Source: Mangifera indica (Eukaryota > Streptophyta > Magnoliopsida > Sapindales > Anacardiaceae). From it: 64,000 nt of DNA. This document shows, one piece after another, positions 26,340 to 47,679 of this stretch. Below the pieces are notes generated by a model. That model did no database searches. It was not told the origin of the DNA and saw only the letters and a program-made list of their open reading frames with translations. A program made the translations under genes and the position numbers. Where the stretch lies: NCBI RefSeq assembly GCF_011075055.1, contig NC_058148.1, positions 14,997,969 to 15,061,968 of the forward strand, read 5' to 3'. Numbering within the stretch: the first letter of the stretch is position 1; every line of letters begins with the position of its first letter.

Positions 26340-26805
26340 TTCTTCCAAGTACCATCGTCAAACAGTCGAACCAACTACTTGATTCTGAATGGTTGATGCA
26401 ATTGGGTCAATCCAAGGCACTGTCACTCTTAACAAAATTCATCCAACCCATAACGTTAAGGCTGATTCGAGAAGATAGCAAAGTCATCAAAAATCTACTT
26501 TAATGACAAAATACCTGATAAAAAATAACATCCCATAGAAAAACATTGATGGTAAGCAAAACATAAATTTCGAAAGGCAAAAAGGCAAAAAAGGTTCACT
26601 CAGTCTTATAACCTAATATTCTCAACAAAAAAAGGTATCCATTGAAGAAAATAAGTGACAAGACAACTACCAAAAATTCGTCTTATTAGTCCTGGACTCC
26701 TCGATTATCAAATGATTTGAGTTACAAAAACAAGTTGGGCCTCGTTGCCTTGTATGTAGTTTTAAGCTTCCTAGTTGGTGGCCTAACCTTCCTAAACACC
26801 AAGAG
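26340..26805 (-). pseudogene. RPL18a 3' end relic, copy 1
   Basis: The segment matches the 3' flank of the intact RPL18a (52,440-52,780, for example gcaattgggtcaatccaagg). It also carries the last 25 or so codons ([20 protein letters not shown] then NLF). It breaks at about 26,806 and continues into CCDC174-like intron 1. Only the C-terminal tail is present, so it is a dead fragment. Confidence 0.85.
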
Positions 26806-26888
26806 ACTTGAGAGGTAAAATTTAGAAGCCTGAAATTGAGCTAATCTAAACAATTCAACGAAAATCCAGAAAGGGAAAAGGAAGGTAC

Positions 26889-27166
26889 TTGAGAGCGTGG
26901 GCTTCGACGCCGGAGTTCTTGGAGGAGAAGGCATCACGTGAGGTAATCTTCTTCTTGGCGCGGTGAAACTCGACATCCCGACTGTTCAATTCTTCGGATC
27001 TTTTGGATTCTTCCTGGGATTTATAGAGCTGGGCCCTGAGTTCTAAGATAAAAGATGGACCCACTACTTCGATTGAGCGTTGTTTCTTTGGCATGAGCGA
27101 TGATTCCGTAAGCCATCCCAGCGATTCAACCACAACCCTCTTCTTTCTCTCTTGTTCTTCCGCCAT
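26889..27166 (-). pseudogene. CCDC174-like exon 1, copy 2
   Basis: The frame is open from MAEEQERKK to [10 protein letters not shown], with a normal donor (AA/GTACC). The codons before this ATG have diverged. Exon 2 is missing because the intron joins RPL18a tail sequence. It cannot make the full protein. Confidence 0.75.
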
Positions 27167-27199
27167 TAATGATACAATTTCACTGTTGAAGCTTTAATT

Positions 27200-28490
27200 G
27201 ATTCGGACAATTGGGGATTGAAATTGCTTGATAAGTGCTGCCCTTGCTGCTGCTGCTAGATCTTCTTTCCCGTAATTTCTCTTCGCCGCCGTAGTGTGTA
27301 AAACGACACGCCGTTTGGATTGGAAGCCGGTGTTGGGTAGATGGTGTTGACACTCCTAATATTAATAAAATAATTAGAAAGTTCTGTATCTTTGAATAAT
27401 GTCATAAATACCCCTTTACAGTTGCAGTGCATCTTTAGAAGATTAATAATAGAATTTCTTTATTAAACAGAAAAAATTTTGGGTCAGAACTTAAAAGAGA
27501 AGGGTCAGTAAGAATCCACAAAATCATTGGGAGAATACTCAAGGGTTTGTCGATTTAACCGAAGAAGGGATGTGTGTTAAAGAATAAAGAAAGATAAAAG
27601 TTTTATACAATTTCGATATTAAAATAATTTTTTAAATTTTTTAAATGATAAAAATATACCCAAATTGGAGCAAAATCAAATCGGGTTTGCTCATAGGTAC
27701 CATTCCCCAATCAGTCCACCAAACGTGTATCACAACTTTCAAGCACTAGGTGTATTTTACATGTTTTTAAGAGTGTTTAATTTGAATAATATTTTATTAT
27801 TAAAATTGATAAATTACTTTAAAGATAAATTATTTTAAAAATTATTAGGTATAAATTAATATTATATTTAATAAAATTGATAAGTATAAATAATTATTGT
27901 ATTTGGTTAGAGATAATAAAAAAAATTTCAGTATATTATTTTACTTAAATATTTTTAAGTGTAATTATTCTAAAATATTTTTATGTTATTTATCTTACTA
28001 ATAGAAAATAAAATTAGATTTATTCAAAAAAATTAATAAATAATAATATAATTATAACAAAATCAAGATTCCTTAATTTTTTAATATCTAAAGTAAATAT
28101 GATAATCAAATTACCATCTATATTATCTATCACATTAGTATTGATAATAAAATTTTACCATAATTTTTTATTATAAATAAACTAAATAAAGTAATATAAA
28201 TAATAAAAAATAAATTATCAAAATAATTTTTATAAAACTCTAACTGAATATCGAACACCCCTTTAATGTCACTCAGCATCAGCTTGTTTATTTTTTATTA
28301 TCAAAAGAAATCATAAGAATATATCCAAATTGGAGCAAAATCAAATTGGGTTTACTCATAGGTACCATTCTCCAATCAGTCGAACTGATCAAACAAATAT
28401 CACAACTTTCAAGCACTATGATGTATTTTACATGCTCGTTATTGTCACTCAGCATCAGCTTTTGCTTTCGATCTAGTAATGTCAAACAGA
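27200..28490. other. CCDC174-like 5' flank and TPS-F downstream spacer
   Basis: 27,240-27,540 is the CCDC174-like promoter-side flank (aaaacgacacgccgtttgga). From about 27,557 the sequence matches the TPS-E downstream flank at 17,157-17,870. A 118-bp piece (caaattggagcaaaatcaaa through gtattttacatg) at 27,660-27,775 recurs at 28,323-28,435, a partial duplication not seen next to TPS-E. No gene is seen. Confidence 0.6.
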
Positions 28491-32111
<3,621 letters not shown>

Positions 32112-32167
32112 TATGAAGAAGGTTGAAGTTTTTTCGACCGCGTCGGATTGAACTACTCAATGTGGCT

Positions 32168-32176
32168 CTTTATATA
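32168..32176 (-). promoter_or_regulatory. TATA box of TPS-F
   Basis: The minus-strand TATATAAAG lies 57 bp upstream of the ATG, within the conserved context gtggctctttatatagaata shared by TPS-B, H and I and by the orphan promoter at 3,114. Confidence 0.65.
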
Positions 32177-32244
32177 GAATAACTTTACGGAAACGTGCCA
32201 AGCTGCTGCTGGGATTTTTTTTTTTTAAATTAATTTTTCCGAAA

Positions 32245-32937
32245 CTCTCACAACGTAAATCACATGTCACTAAAATTAAACTAACATTTCATTTCATTTA
32301 CTTTTCTGAAGATGGCTAAATTGATTCATTGAATTCAGTCCCAACGTAAATCACATGTCACTAAAATTAAATAATATATTAATTTTAATCAAATCATATT
32401 ATTTTTAGTATATTGAATTCAATGTAAATCATATGTTAATAAGATTAAACAATATATTAATTTCAATTACACAATATTATTTTATAGTATATTGAATTCA
32501 ATGTAAATCACGTGTTACTTAGTTAAATAATATATTAATTTTAATCGCACATTATTATTTAGTGAAAGGCGAAAACACTTATTCCCACCTAAAGTATAGT
32601 GAAAACTCAAAGTGATCTCTTCACTTTAGTATGATTACCACATTCACTTTAATATTACTAATAATAATATGACAAATAATATAAAAGATAATATAATTAT
32701 CATATTCATTTTAGTATTAAAAAATTATTAAGATAATATTAATTTTATTACTATTTTATTATTACTTATTAAATCTTTAAAATGAGAATACTTACCAATT
32801 TTTACCAAATATAATAAAAATTTAAATCTAATAATATTTTAAATAATTTTTTATTTTTAATAATAAAATATTACTTAAACCAAATACACTATTTGTGTCA
32901 TTTAGCATGAGCTTTTGCTTTCGATCTACCATTGACC
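32245..32937. other. TPS-F/TPS-G spacer with empty hAT site
   Basis: Collinear with 3,231-4,716 but shorter: it lacks the 507-bp MITE (empty site ctctcaca at 32,245-32,252) and has one 148-bp unit instead of three. No gene is seen. Confidence 0.75.
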
Positions 32938-33941
<1,004 letters not shown>

Positions 33942-33966
33942 CTGCAAAAACAAGACACAATTTCAT

Positions 33967-34440
33967 CCCGTGAGGTACTTGAGAGCGCGGGCTTCAACGC
34001 CGGAGTTCAGGGAGAAGAAGGAATCACGTGAGGTAATCTTCTTTTGGGCGCGGTGAAACTCGGCATCCTGACCATTCAATTCTTTGAATTTTTTGGAATC
34101 TTCTTGGGATTTATAAAGCCGGGCTTTGAGTTCCAATTACTGCTACTGCTAGATCTTCTTCCTCGTAATTTCCTTTTTCCAGCGTGATGTGTAAAATGAC
34201 ACGCCGTTTGGATTGGAAACAGATAGTTGGGTAAATACATAGACATTCCTAATATTAGTAAAATTATTAGAAAGTTTTGTATCTTTGAATAATATCATAA
34301 ATACCGCTTTACATTTGTTTAATCTTTATAATGTTAATTTTACAATTTCTTTATCAAACGGACAAAATTTTGTGTCAAAACCTAAAAGAGAAAGTTAGTA
34401 AGAATCGATAAAATCATTGAGAGAATAAGTTGGAAATAGA
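33967..34440 (-). pseudogene. CCDC174-like exon 1 remnant plus 5' flank, copy 3
   Basis: It holds the C-terminal half of exon 1 (LELKARLYK-like through AQKKITSRDSF to NSGVEARALK). The N-terminal half is deleted, so LELK sits next to 5' flank DNA. The same deletion is present in the copies at 36.4 and 48.5 kb. The flank continues with acacgccgtttggattgg. Confidence 0.75.
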
Positions 34441-34599
34441 ATTATAAGTCAATTTATCTTATTTTTCTTGATTCGATAGTCTAATTCGTTGTTAAGATGT
34501 TGTTTGTTTTAGACATATGATATATTATAATTTTGTTTTTATATTTTACAATCTAAAACGTATCTTAACAATTTAGAAGCTCTGTCAAACCATTTAATT

Positions 34600-35270
34600 A
34601 CTCTTCTATCTTTATTATCAAATGACACAAAGATACTCATACACATATAATATCTTTCTTGTGTTTTATCATTTGTCAATATAAAATTTGCATAAGAATG
34701 TTACGATATGATAGTTATTGTATGTATACAAGGTAAGCTATACCAAACTAATACAGGTATATTTATAGAAACATCGATGACAGATCAGGTAGGCAAGAGT
34801 TCTTTGTAATGAGTGGAGGAGAGCATTGCCCATGACCAATGCATTAAGATAGCTTTACAGAAGCTTCATGAATTAATCTTAGAGCAAGAAATTTGTTTTT
34901 TTTCAAATACTAATTGTGGGCCTAGATAAAGAGCATGCACACATGACGCAATACTACATTCGCAAATAGTTCGAAATTGTTTCCATATGCAATTGATATC
35001 TTTATATTTATGATAGTGACACAAATCAGATCTCTATAACCCTTGTATTATAGCTTAATTACATCATTGCTTCACATATACTTCTTAAAATCATAATTTT
35101 GAAACTTAGATCAAACCGACGATTAAACCAGTCTTATGGTGACTCAAGTTCAGTTTGAATCATAATCAATTTTTTTTCTTTTTAAGTATTTTTTGTTAAG
35201 TTCATCAACTTGATCAATCTGGTCAAACCCCACACTACCGTAAATAAATAATATTATTAGGCGTGTTATA
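34600..35270. repeat. Repeat Y, copy 1 (also 37,000-37,560 and 49,050-49,690)
   Basis: Shared landmarks are gaaacatcg-tgacagatc, ttgtaatgagtgga, cattgcccatgaccaatg, atagctttacagaagcttca and cacatgacgcaatact. Frames are broken differently in each copy. It lies on the CCDC174-like promoter side of its cassette. The function is unknown. Confidence 0.75.
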
Positions 35271-35609
35271 ACTCGAATTCAGTTCATTTGAGCTAAACAT
35301 TTATACATGTTCAAGTAGCTCATATTGAATTCAGTTCATGTGTTTATTGTTACAAGATGGTTTATCTTATTAATTTTGCTGTAATTCAATACTCTACTTT
35401 AAATGTATAATTCATTACAATTTTATTTTTTTAACTTTACAACTGAAAACATGTCTTTATATGTTAAAAGTTGAACTATTTACCCAATCTTCTATTATCA
35501 TTGTTAAACAATACAAAGATACTCATACATATAGGCCCCTTAATTAGATCAACACCCAATCCGGATTTGAAAACAATGTTTAAAATCATAATTATTTAAC
35601 TAGACTCTA

Positions 35610-36010
35610 GACTAGAGGTACATAATTCAAACTTTGGCAATATTATGCACAAAACTAACGGGTGTTTCCATGCAATTGAAAAATTGCAGAAAAGACACAA
35701 AAAGATGAAAGGTTGATATCTTGAAAGGAGATTTGGATTAAGACATGTTGAAAACTTTAATCCAATGAAATGGATATTATATATTTCAAGCTTTAAAAGT
35801 CACAGTAATGGCATAATGAAAATGACTAATTTTTTGAAGAGACCAGAAACCTGATAATCACAGATTTGGTAAGCAGTCAATATATGTCTGATTGAATTTA
35901 GTAATCTTGGTATGAATAAAGATTTATATAAACATGAACACTGACCCGCACTCAAGCTTCTGTAAAACAAAGTGAAAACAAAATTTGAGAACATGGGATT
36001 GCCGTACTAA
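35610..36010. repeat. Repeat X, copy 2
   Basis: Matches 25,450-25,860 and 47,690-48,070, including gggtgtttccatgcaattga and acctgataatcacagatttg. It ends near the cagccagtcc motif that precedes the RPL18a relic. Confidence 0.7.
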
Positions 36011-36184
36011 TAACATGCAAAGCAATCATTCATCTTTTTTCATTTTTTTTAAGTAGAGAAACTCCATCCGATTTGGCCGGATGATTCTTGCAGCCAGTCC
36101 AGTATTCTCAAGAACCTATTTCCACTTACAAAGGAGTGTCCATTTATAATTAGAGCCCAACTCAATAGTCCTGGAGTCCTCGAT

Positions 36185-36285
36185 TATCAAATGATCTGAG
36201 CTACCTAAACAAGTTGGGCCTCGTTGCCTAGTACGTAGTTTTAAGCTCTCTAGCTGGTGGCCTAACCTTCCTGAACACCAATGGA
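36185..36285 (-). pseudogene. RPL18a 3' end relic, copy 2
   Basis: It encodes the RPL18a tail with substitutions and joins CCDC174-like exon 2 at aacaccaatggacaagcttt. The identical joint occurs at 48,250. The copy is non-functional. Confidence 0.8.
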
Positions 36286-36356
36286 CAAGCTTTCAACTCA
36301 AGATTGTCCCTTCATTTATAGACAAAGAAACAAACATTAGTACAATATTATACATC

Positions 36357-36740
36357 CCGTGAGGTACTTGAGAGCGCGGGCTTCGACGCCGGAGTTCAGG
36401 GAGAAGAAGGAATCACGTGAGGTAATCTTCTTCTGGGCGCGGTGAAACTCGACATCCTGACCGTTCAATTCTTTGAATTTTCTGGATTCTTCTTGGGATT
36501 TATAAAGCCGGGCTTTGAGTTCCAATTGCTGCTGCTGCTGCTGCTAGCTCTTCTTTCTCGTAATTTTTTTTTCCGGCGTGATGTGTAAAACGACACGCCG
36601 TTTGTATTGGAAACTGATAGTTGGGTAAATACATAGACATTCCTAATATTAGTAAAATTATTAGAAAGTTCTGTATCTTTGAGTAATATCATAAATACCC
36701 CTTTACATTTTCTTCATCTTTAGAATGTTAATTTTACAAT
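36357..36740 (-). pseudogene. CCDC174-like exon 1 remnant, copy 4
   Basis: The open segment reads LELKARLYKSQEESRKF and continues to NSGVEARALK. The N-terminal half is deleted, as in copy 3. A CTG repeat (36,528-36,546) sits at the deletion joint. The 5' flank follows to about 36,740. Confidence 0.75.
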
Positions 36741-36999
36741 TTCTTTATCAAACCGGAAAAATTTTATGTCAAAACCTAAAAGAGAAAGTTAGTAAGAATT
36801 GATAAAATCATTGAAAGAATAAGTTGGAAACAGAGTTATAAGTCAGTTTACCTTATTTTTCTTGATTCGATAGTCTATTTCGTTGTTAAGATATTGTTTG
36901 TTTTAGACATAATACATTATAATTTTCTTTTTACATTTAACAATCTAAAACGTATCTTAACAGTTTAAAAGCTCTATCAAAATATTTAGCCAATCTTCT

Positions 37000-37560
37000 A
37001 TCATTATTGTCAAACGATACAGAGATACACATACATATACAATATCTCCCTTGTGTTTTATCATTTATCAATATAAGATTTACATAAGAATGTTACGATA
37101 TGATAGTTATTATATGTATACAAGGTAAGTTATACCAAACTAATATAGGATACATATAGAAACATCGTTGACAGATCAGGTAGACAAGAGTTCTTTGTAA
37201 TGAGTGGAGCAGAACATTGCCCATGACCAATGCATTAAGATAGCTTTACAGAAGCTTCATAAATTAATCTTAGAGCATGAATTTTTTTTTTTAATACTAA
37301 TTGTGGCATAGATAAAGAGCATGCACACATGACGCAATACTAAATTGAGATCAGACAAAATTGGTTCCATATGCAATTGATATCTTCATATTTATTATAG
37401 CTTAATTACATCATTGCTTCACACATACTTCTTAAAATCATGATTTTGAAACACATATCAAACCGACGATTAAACCAATCTTGTGGTGACTCGTGTTCAG
37501 TTTGAATTTTGATCAATTTTTTTTCTTTTTAATTATTTTTCGTTAAATTCATCTATTTGA
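37000..37560. repeat. Repeat Y, copy 2
   Basis: Collinear with 34,600-35,250 with small indels. It keeps cattgcccatgaccaatgca and acacatgacgcaatacta, and is shortened near its end. Confidence 0.75.
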
Positions 37561-37789
37561 TCAATCTAATCAAACCCCACACATTATTATGCATGTTATT
37601 AGAAAATTTAATTTTGATCCAATGCAATTTCAGATTATATATTTAATGATTAAACAAACAAAACTAATTTGAATGTTTTTATAAACTTTTTTTTAAATAG
37701 TTAACCAATCGTATCCTTGATCTAATTAGAAAAGTCTCAATCTAAGCCCTTAAACCAGGTCAAGACTTGGTTCAAATACGAGAACATTG

Positions 37790-37974
37790 TTTAAAATCAC
37801 AATTACTTAACTGGACTCTAATCTAGAGCTACATAAAAACCCATGTTTAGAACTTTAAACTTTGGCAAGATTATGCACAAAATTAACAGGTGTTTCCATG
37901 CAAATGAAAATTGTGAAAAAAGACTCAAAAAGATGAAAGATCGATATCCTGAAAAGAGATTCGGATTAAGACAT
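37790..37974. repeat. Repeat X, copy 3, interrupted by the solo LTR
   Basis: Repeat X runs to ggattaagacat, where the LTR is inserted, and resumes after it at 39,955 (gacatgttgaaagctttaat). Confidence 0.85.
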
Positions 37975-39954
37975 TGTAACACCCCTCATTTGGAACATGA
38001 CCCTTGGCAACAATCTATATTATCATTATTATTATTTTTTTAAAAGAGAATAATACAATAGCCATAAAATTTGATACTTGTGAGAAACCATCACAGTATT
38101 TATTAGAAAACAATGAGTGTCTCAAAGTCTCCCAAAAGAAATTCATAAATTATAAACAAGCTAATAATTTTCAAATGGATAGAGTCTATAAAATAAAATA
38201 TCATAATAACAAACAAAATAGCGATAAAAATAAGTGTAGCTAAAAACGCATTTTGACGTGTTGATCCACTCGCCTTCCCGCCTGCCCCATTGTTTTTCCT
38301 ACCTGCAACACCCCAAAATAAATATATATGAGTTATAAAACTCAGTAGGCCTTTAGAATAAATTCGATATCTCTTATGGTTATTTTCGACGGAACTTTAC
38401 CATCACATGCGTCATTGACGCACTCGGCTGGACGCCCGTCTCAGGTGTCTCTTATGCCAACGTATTGAGGCATCCATCTCAGATACCTCTTACTTCATAC
38501 TCCTCAATTTCGAACATCCATCACAGATGTTGTTTACATAATTATCACAAAACTAGTTAATAACAATTTTTCTTTTTTTTCATTAACTGAAACCGTGACG
38601 TCTCATCAAACGGTTCAAACATTCACAAGATCAGGACGTCTCATCCACTAATCTCCAATCAAACATTCACAAGATCAAGATGTCTCATCCACTGATCTCC
38701 AATTACGAGTGATGCTATTGATTCAGTTAGTATGATTATATTATTCCATGAAACTATATATATATATGCACATAAAATTAATCTGGAAAAACAGTCTACA
38801 AAATTAATATTCAATACCATAAATCAATCACTCTACATCATATAAAACTTATTTTATCCATTAAAAAAACTAATTAATATACTTTCTGTGATTTAATTAA
38901 ATGGTGCAGGAGCATTGTAGTAAGTGTGGATGCATGCACAATATCCTATCTACCCAAAAATAACTTACACATGCTTAATTCTTTCTCCTTTTTCTTTATT
39001 TCTCCTTCATCCTACAGACTACGTAATTTAAGCTGGCTTCTTGGAAAGAAGATGATGGTAACTTTACATGTCCTCTCAGACCTCGCTTCCTAACAGTTTC
39101 AGGCGGTGACCCAGTCACAACACCACTACATCGGTTCCGCGCAAGTGTGCCTAGTGTCTACTGCCACGCATATAATAGTCGATCTCCGTTTATTTATCAG
39201 AGATCCATGATCACTCTCTCTCTAACTCTCAAACATCAAAACATCCCATGACTAATCATCATCATCAATACTGTACGCTACCTCCTCATGATACAAACAT
39301 ATAATCACACACACACACACACATACATATAAAACCAATTTTCAGAATCTAGTTTACGACATGCAAAGTTTTACATGGAATTTCGGCGTAAAACCAATGG
39401 AATTTATGGCCTACCTCTCCTCCAGCGATTACGTCGGTCTTCTCGTGTCAATTATCTCCCTGTCTATTTCTTTTCCTGATCGACAAGCAATAGGTTTAGC
39501 TGTCTCCCTTTTTGACCAAAAGAATCGATTTCAAGAAGAGAAAACTGGGAAGATGTAAACTGTAGCAGCCCCCAGAAAAATGGTTGTTTTCTTTTCTTTA
39601 AATAAGGAAGCAGCAAAGTATTCGCCTCCAGGAAAGTAACCGCTTTAATATTAAAAGGAGACGTTTCCCTTTCTCTGCCCCATTTTTTCGGCGTTGATAT
39701 CACTCCAAAAAGGCTTCCAGAAAAATCATTTGCGGCCTTAAATTCCCGTGTCTTTTAAACTAAACGTGTAAATATATATATATATATATATATTAAAATA
39801 TAGCCTCGAAATGCTCTTTCGAGTTCTCTCTTGGTGTATATAAAATTTCTGGATATAAGCATGTACACCCAATTTAATACCAACAAAAAAAAATAATCGG
39901 ACAATGATAACGAAATGACCAAATTGTCCTTTTTATTAATTTGAGAATATTACA
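37975..39954. mobile_element. Solo LTR, 1,980 bp, with 5-bp target-site duplication
   Basis: It starts tgtaacacccc and ends aatattaca, so it has TG...CA ends with TGTAA/TTACA inverted tips. The flanks gacat at 37,970-37,974 and 39,955-39,959 match. No internal gag or pol region and no second LTR are seen, so it looks like a solo LTR left by recombination. The text near the 3' end (gaaatgaccaaattgtcctt) is of the kind seen in large Ty3/Gypsy LTRs. It contains a 44-bp tandem pair (38,617-38,704), an (AC)n tract (39,307-39,322) and a (TA)n tract (39,772-39,793). Uninterrupted paralogous sites exist at about 25,595, 35,745 and 47,812. Confidence 0.88.
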
Positions 39955-40956
39955 GACATGTTGAAAGCTTTAATCCAATGAAAGGGATAATATATTTCAA
40001 ACATTAGAAGTCGCAGTAATGACAACCTTTGCGTTATAATATTCTTAATTAATTTATTTTTTTAATGAGAACAGGTAAATCACGGTTACTGTAATAGATA
40101 ATTTAAAATTCGTCATATTATAACACCTTATTATCCAATCTCAAATTAAGTTTTTAATTTTAAAAAAAGATCATATTAATCAAATTCTGATCTTTCACAA
40201 AAAAAAATTCTTCCAATGAACCCTTAAGTCTTCTATTAGGTTATTCTCTTGGAAGTTGTAAAGAAGTCGAAGAAAATTGGATAGTAGGAGCATCATTCTC
40301 ACTTGCTTCGTCTTGTGCTGCTGAGGGGACAGAAACATCACCAGCTTGAGGAGGCTGCCCTGTTTCCTGTTCCATACCCTTACGAAAAAAGTCCACACAA
40401 TACTTCTCCTTCTCTTACTCATCCGACAATTCTTCCTAGCCTTCTTCTCCAGTACCGCATAGCCTGCCGACCCATCCTTCACCGCTTTCAACTCAAGCTT
40501 GTCCCTTCATTAATACACAATACAACAAGCATACCCAAGTTGCACGTGTAAGCACAAGTGGTAATTTTTTGAAGCCTGAAACTGAGCTAATCTAAGCAAT
40601 TCAATGAAAATACAGAAAGGGAAAGGAAGGTATTTGAGAGGGCGGCCTTCGACGCCGGAGTTCTTGGAGGAGAAGGAATCACGTGAGGTAATCTTCTTCT
40701 TGGCGCAGTGGAACTCAACATTAGGAGAGTTCAATTCTTTGGACTTTTTGGATTCTTCCTGGGACTTATAGAGCTGGGCTTTGAGTTCCAAGATAGAAGA
40801 TGGATCCACTTCTTCGACTGAGCGTTGTTTCTTGGGGATGATTGATGATTCCGTTAGCCATCCCAGCGATTCAACCGCAACCCTCTTCTTTCTCTCTTGT
40901 TCTTCCGCCATTAATGACCCCAATTTGGCTATTGAAGCTTTAATTGATTCAGACAA
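39955..40956 (-). pseudogene. CCDC174-like gene fragment, exons 1-2, copy 5 (most complete)
   Basis: Exon 1 (about 40,635-40,911 from the MAEEQERKK ATG) encodes SSILELKAQLYKSQEESKK and [17 protein letters not shown]. Its donor is destroyed (GT to AT in CTCAAATACC). Exon 2 from about 40,508 reads DKLELKAVKDGSAGYAVLEK, then after a shift KYCVDFFRKGMEQETG. That is the order of the CCDC174 family N-terminus (metazoan KAKLYEKMTKG then MYLVDF). The rest of the gene is absent. Repeat X remnants lie at its 3' side, at 39,955-40,030. CCDC174 is a nuclear protein linked to RNA processing in animals; this copy is dead. Confidence 0.7.
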
Positions 40957-40999
40957 TTCGGGATTGAAATTGATTGATAAGTGCTGCTCTTGCTGCTGC

Positions 41000-41615
41000 T
41001 AAATCTTCTTTCTTGTAATTTCTTTTCTCCGCCGTGCTGAGTAAAACGACATGCCGTTTGGATTGGAAATCGAGAGTTGGGCAAATGTTATAGACCCCCT
41101 TTACGGTTGCGGTTCATCCTTAGAAGATTAATTTTACAATTTCTTTATCAAACTGGCAAAATTCTGTCTCAGAAACTTAATAGAGAAGTGTAAGAAAGAA
41201 ATTATGAAATGGTGATGTAGACGCTTGGGATGCATTTGGAAGTTAAATCATCGGATTTTGCTGGTTTAAAGGAAGACGGGGTACAGGTAACAGGAAAATG
41301 AAAAGAGATTCCGATCGAGTTTGTTCATAGCAACCATTCCCCAATAGAAGAATTAATCAATCCCGTATAAGAACTTTCCAGCTCTATTGGGTATTTTATA
41401 TTAATAATATTATATGCATAATTAATAAACACAAATTTATATATAAATGATAATATATATGATTGAATATTATTTTATCTTTAATTCAAAACTACACAAT
41501 TATATAATAATAAGTTTATTGTTTTGTGTATAAATTTATACTCACTTATACCCTTAGTTTTATTAATTTTTGATATAGTTTTATTGATTTTACATTCTAT
41601 TTGTGTCATTTAGCA
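41000..41615. other. CCDC174-like 5' flank and TPS-H downstream spacer
   Basis: Similar to 11,546-12,109 beside TPS-D (gacatgccgtttggattgga, then accattccccaata, then an AT-rich stretch with atgatttgaatattatttta-like dyads). No gene is seen. Confidence 0.6.
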
Positions 41616-45895
<4,280 letters not shown>

Positions 45896-45951
45896 TATTA
45901 AGAAGGTTCTAGTTTTTTAAATTGCTTGGGATTGAACTCATCAATGTGGCT

Positions 45952-45960
45952 CTTTATATA
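45952..45960 (-). promoter_or_regulatory. TATA box of TPS-H
   Basis: The minus-strand TATATAAAG lies 57 bp upstream of the ATG, in the context gtggctctttatata common to the array. Confidence 0.65.
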
Positions 45961-45969
45961 GAATAATTT

Positions 45970-47660
45970 AACAGAGACGAGGCAACCTGCTGATCATATA
46001 TACATATTTTTTTAAATTTTCCCAAACGGGAAATCCGTGTTCAATAGTCAAATACTTAACTGTTACCTAACTGATAGACTTCAGAATCTGAACCACAACT
46101 GTTTTTAGTTTTATAATTCTAGAAGAGAAAGATATTTGGAATAAATAGCCTCTGTGTACAAATAATTGGCTGATATAAACTTGTGTACAAATAATTAATG
46201 TGATTATATGATTGAATGATATTATATTTTTAATTTAAAATTATTTAATCATATAATGATACGTTATCATTTGTGCATAAATTTGTATATATAGTTTTAG
46301 TATTCAGAATAATAACTTTTGAAAATATCGAACTATCACATTTTTATTGGTGGAACCAAACTTTCATAGTTTAATATTGAAGGTATTTAATTTTCACAAT
46401 ATTCTATTGAAGGTATCAAAAACAAAACAAACAACTATAATTGTATTTGTTTTTATATTTCTAATAGAAAATACTAAAAGTTTGATAATATGGAAATTCA
46501 GTTATTTCATTAAGAAATTTTAAAAATTAAATCCCTTCGATCATGAGTCAAGTTAAACTCCATATGAAAAGCCAAGCTTAAAGTTGGATTGAGTTAAAGT
46601 TGGATTGAATTCAACTCATTATTATAACAAAATTAAATTTATTTATTAAATTTAAACTTATTAATATTTTCCAATAAGAAAAAGCTAGTGTGCTAGGATT
46701 ACAGAATTTAAAAAAAAAGAAAAAAGCTACAAGGTAATTTTTTTTTATTTTTTTCTTTATTCTCTTTGCTAAGATACAACCTATTTTTGTTAGGGGTGGA
46801 TTTAAGTTGGAGCCACAACCTAACAAGAGTTAACTCAAGTTAAGTTTGAATTTAGAGTGTTGTTCAAGTCATTGGAAAAGAAGTTATTATCATTAAAGAA
46901 GAAGAAGAATCATTGGCTACTAAGTTTTCTAGTGTAGTGATGCAAATGTAGTGAAAGGGTTTGAGCCAATAATAATTTTAGCTACAATCTTTTCAGCTCA
47001 AATTCAATTCATTCGAGTTAAATATTCATCCATGCTTAAGTAGTTCAGATTGAATCTATCCCATGAAATGAATTATGAATTGTTAATAATCCACAAATTT
47101 TTCAAGGATGTGGGATTGACATTGCTAGGCTTTTTGGCTTCATAAAGAGGAAGTTGATGATCATCAGAAAGAAAGTTGATTGGTGGCTACATAGTGGACA
47201 CTAACTAAAATTAATAAACTTAATTTATGTATTTTACATGTGATACATGCATGTCATCTAGATGCAATCCCATATTTCATATTTAATTTTTAATTAATTT
47301 TTTGAGTAAACAATATTATCAACAATATTGTCAGAATAAATAGTATGATAGGATAGACAAACGAGAATTTGATTCAAACTAATTTGGATTAGATTCACCC
47401 ATATTAATATGAATGGATTGAATTGGAAATTAAATAATGATCTGTAAATAGTGGAAGCATATGAGCCTCACCCTAACACCAATTAATAATAAGTCTAAGA
47501 TGAGATAAATATAAATTCATGTGCTATAGATTGGAGATTTATCAAAAATGAAGATATCTACTACTGAACTCTAGAGAGAACTAAATTGTGGATTGCTTCA
47601 ACACATCATATTATTCCAGACACCATGATGAAGATGGGAAGAAAAGTTGGTCATATCATT
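45970..47660. repeat. TPS-H upstream flank made of duplicated spacer blocks
   Basis: 45,970-46,690 matches the TPS-D upstream flank. 46,690-47,090 matches 24,780-25,150. 47,095-47,225 matches 6,840-6,975 and 51,600-51,730. 47,600-47,660 (caccatgatgaagatgggaa) matches 25,180-25,225 and 52,155-52,200. No gene is seen. Confidence 0.7.
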
Positions 47661-47679
47661 AAGAAAATGGAAGTGGACT

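Noticed and set aside
36528..36546. CTG trinucleotide run as a coding repeat
   Set aside because: It lies at a deletion joint in a dead CCDC174-like fragment and outside any open frame.
38617..38704. CRISPR-like repeats
   Set aside because: Two 44-bp adjacent tandem copies in a plant LTR, without spacers.
39361..39558. Plus-strand 65-codon frame
   Set aside because: It lies inside the solo LTR and has no family features.
37975..39954. Intact LTR retrotransposon
   Set aside because: There is no second LTR, primer-binding site with an internal domain, or gag/pol coding. It is best read as a solo LTR.
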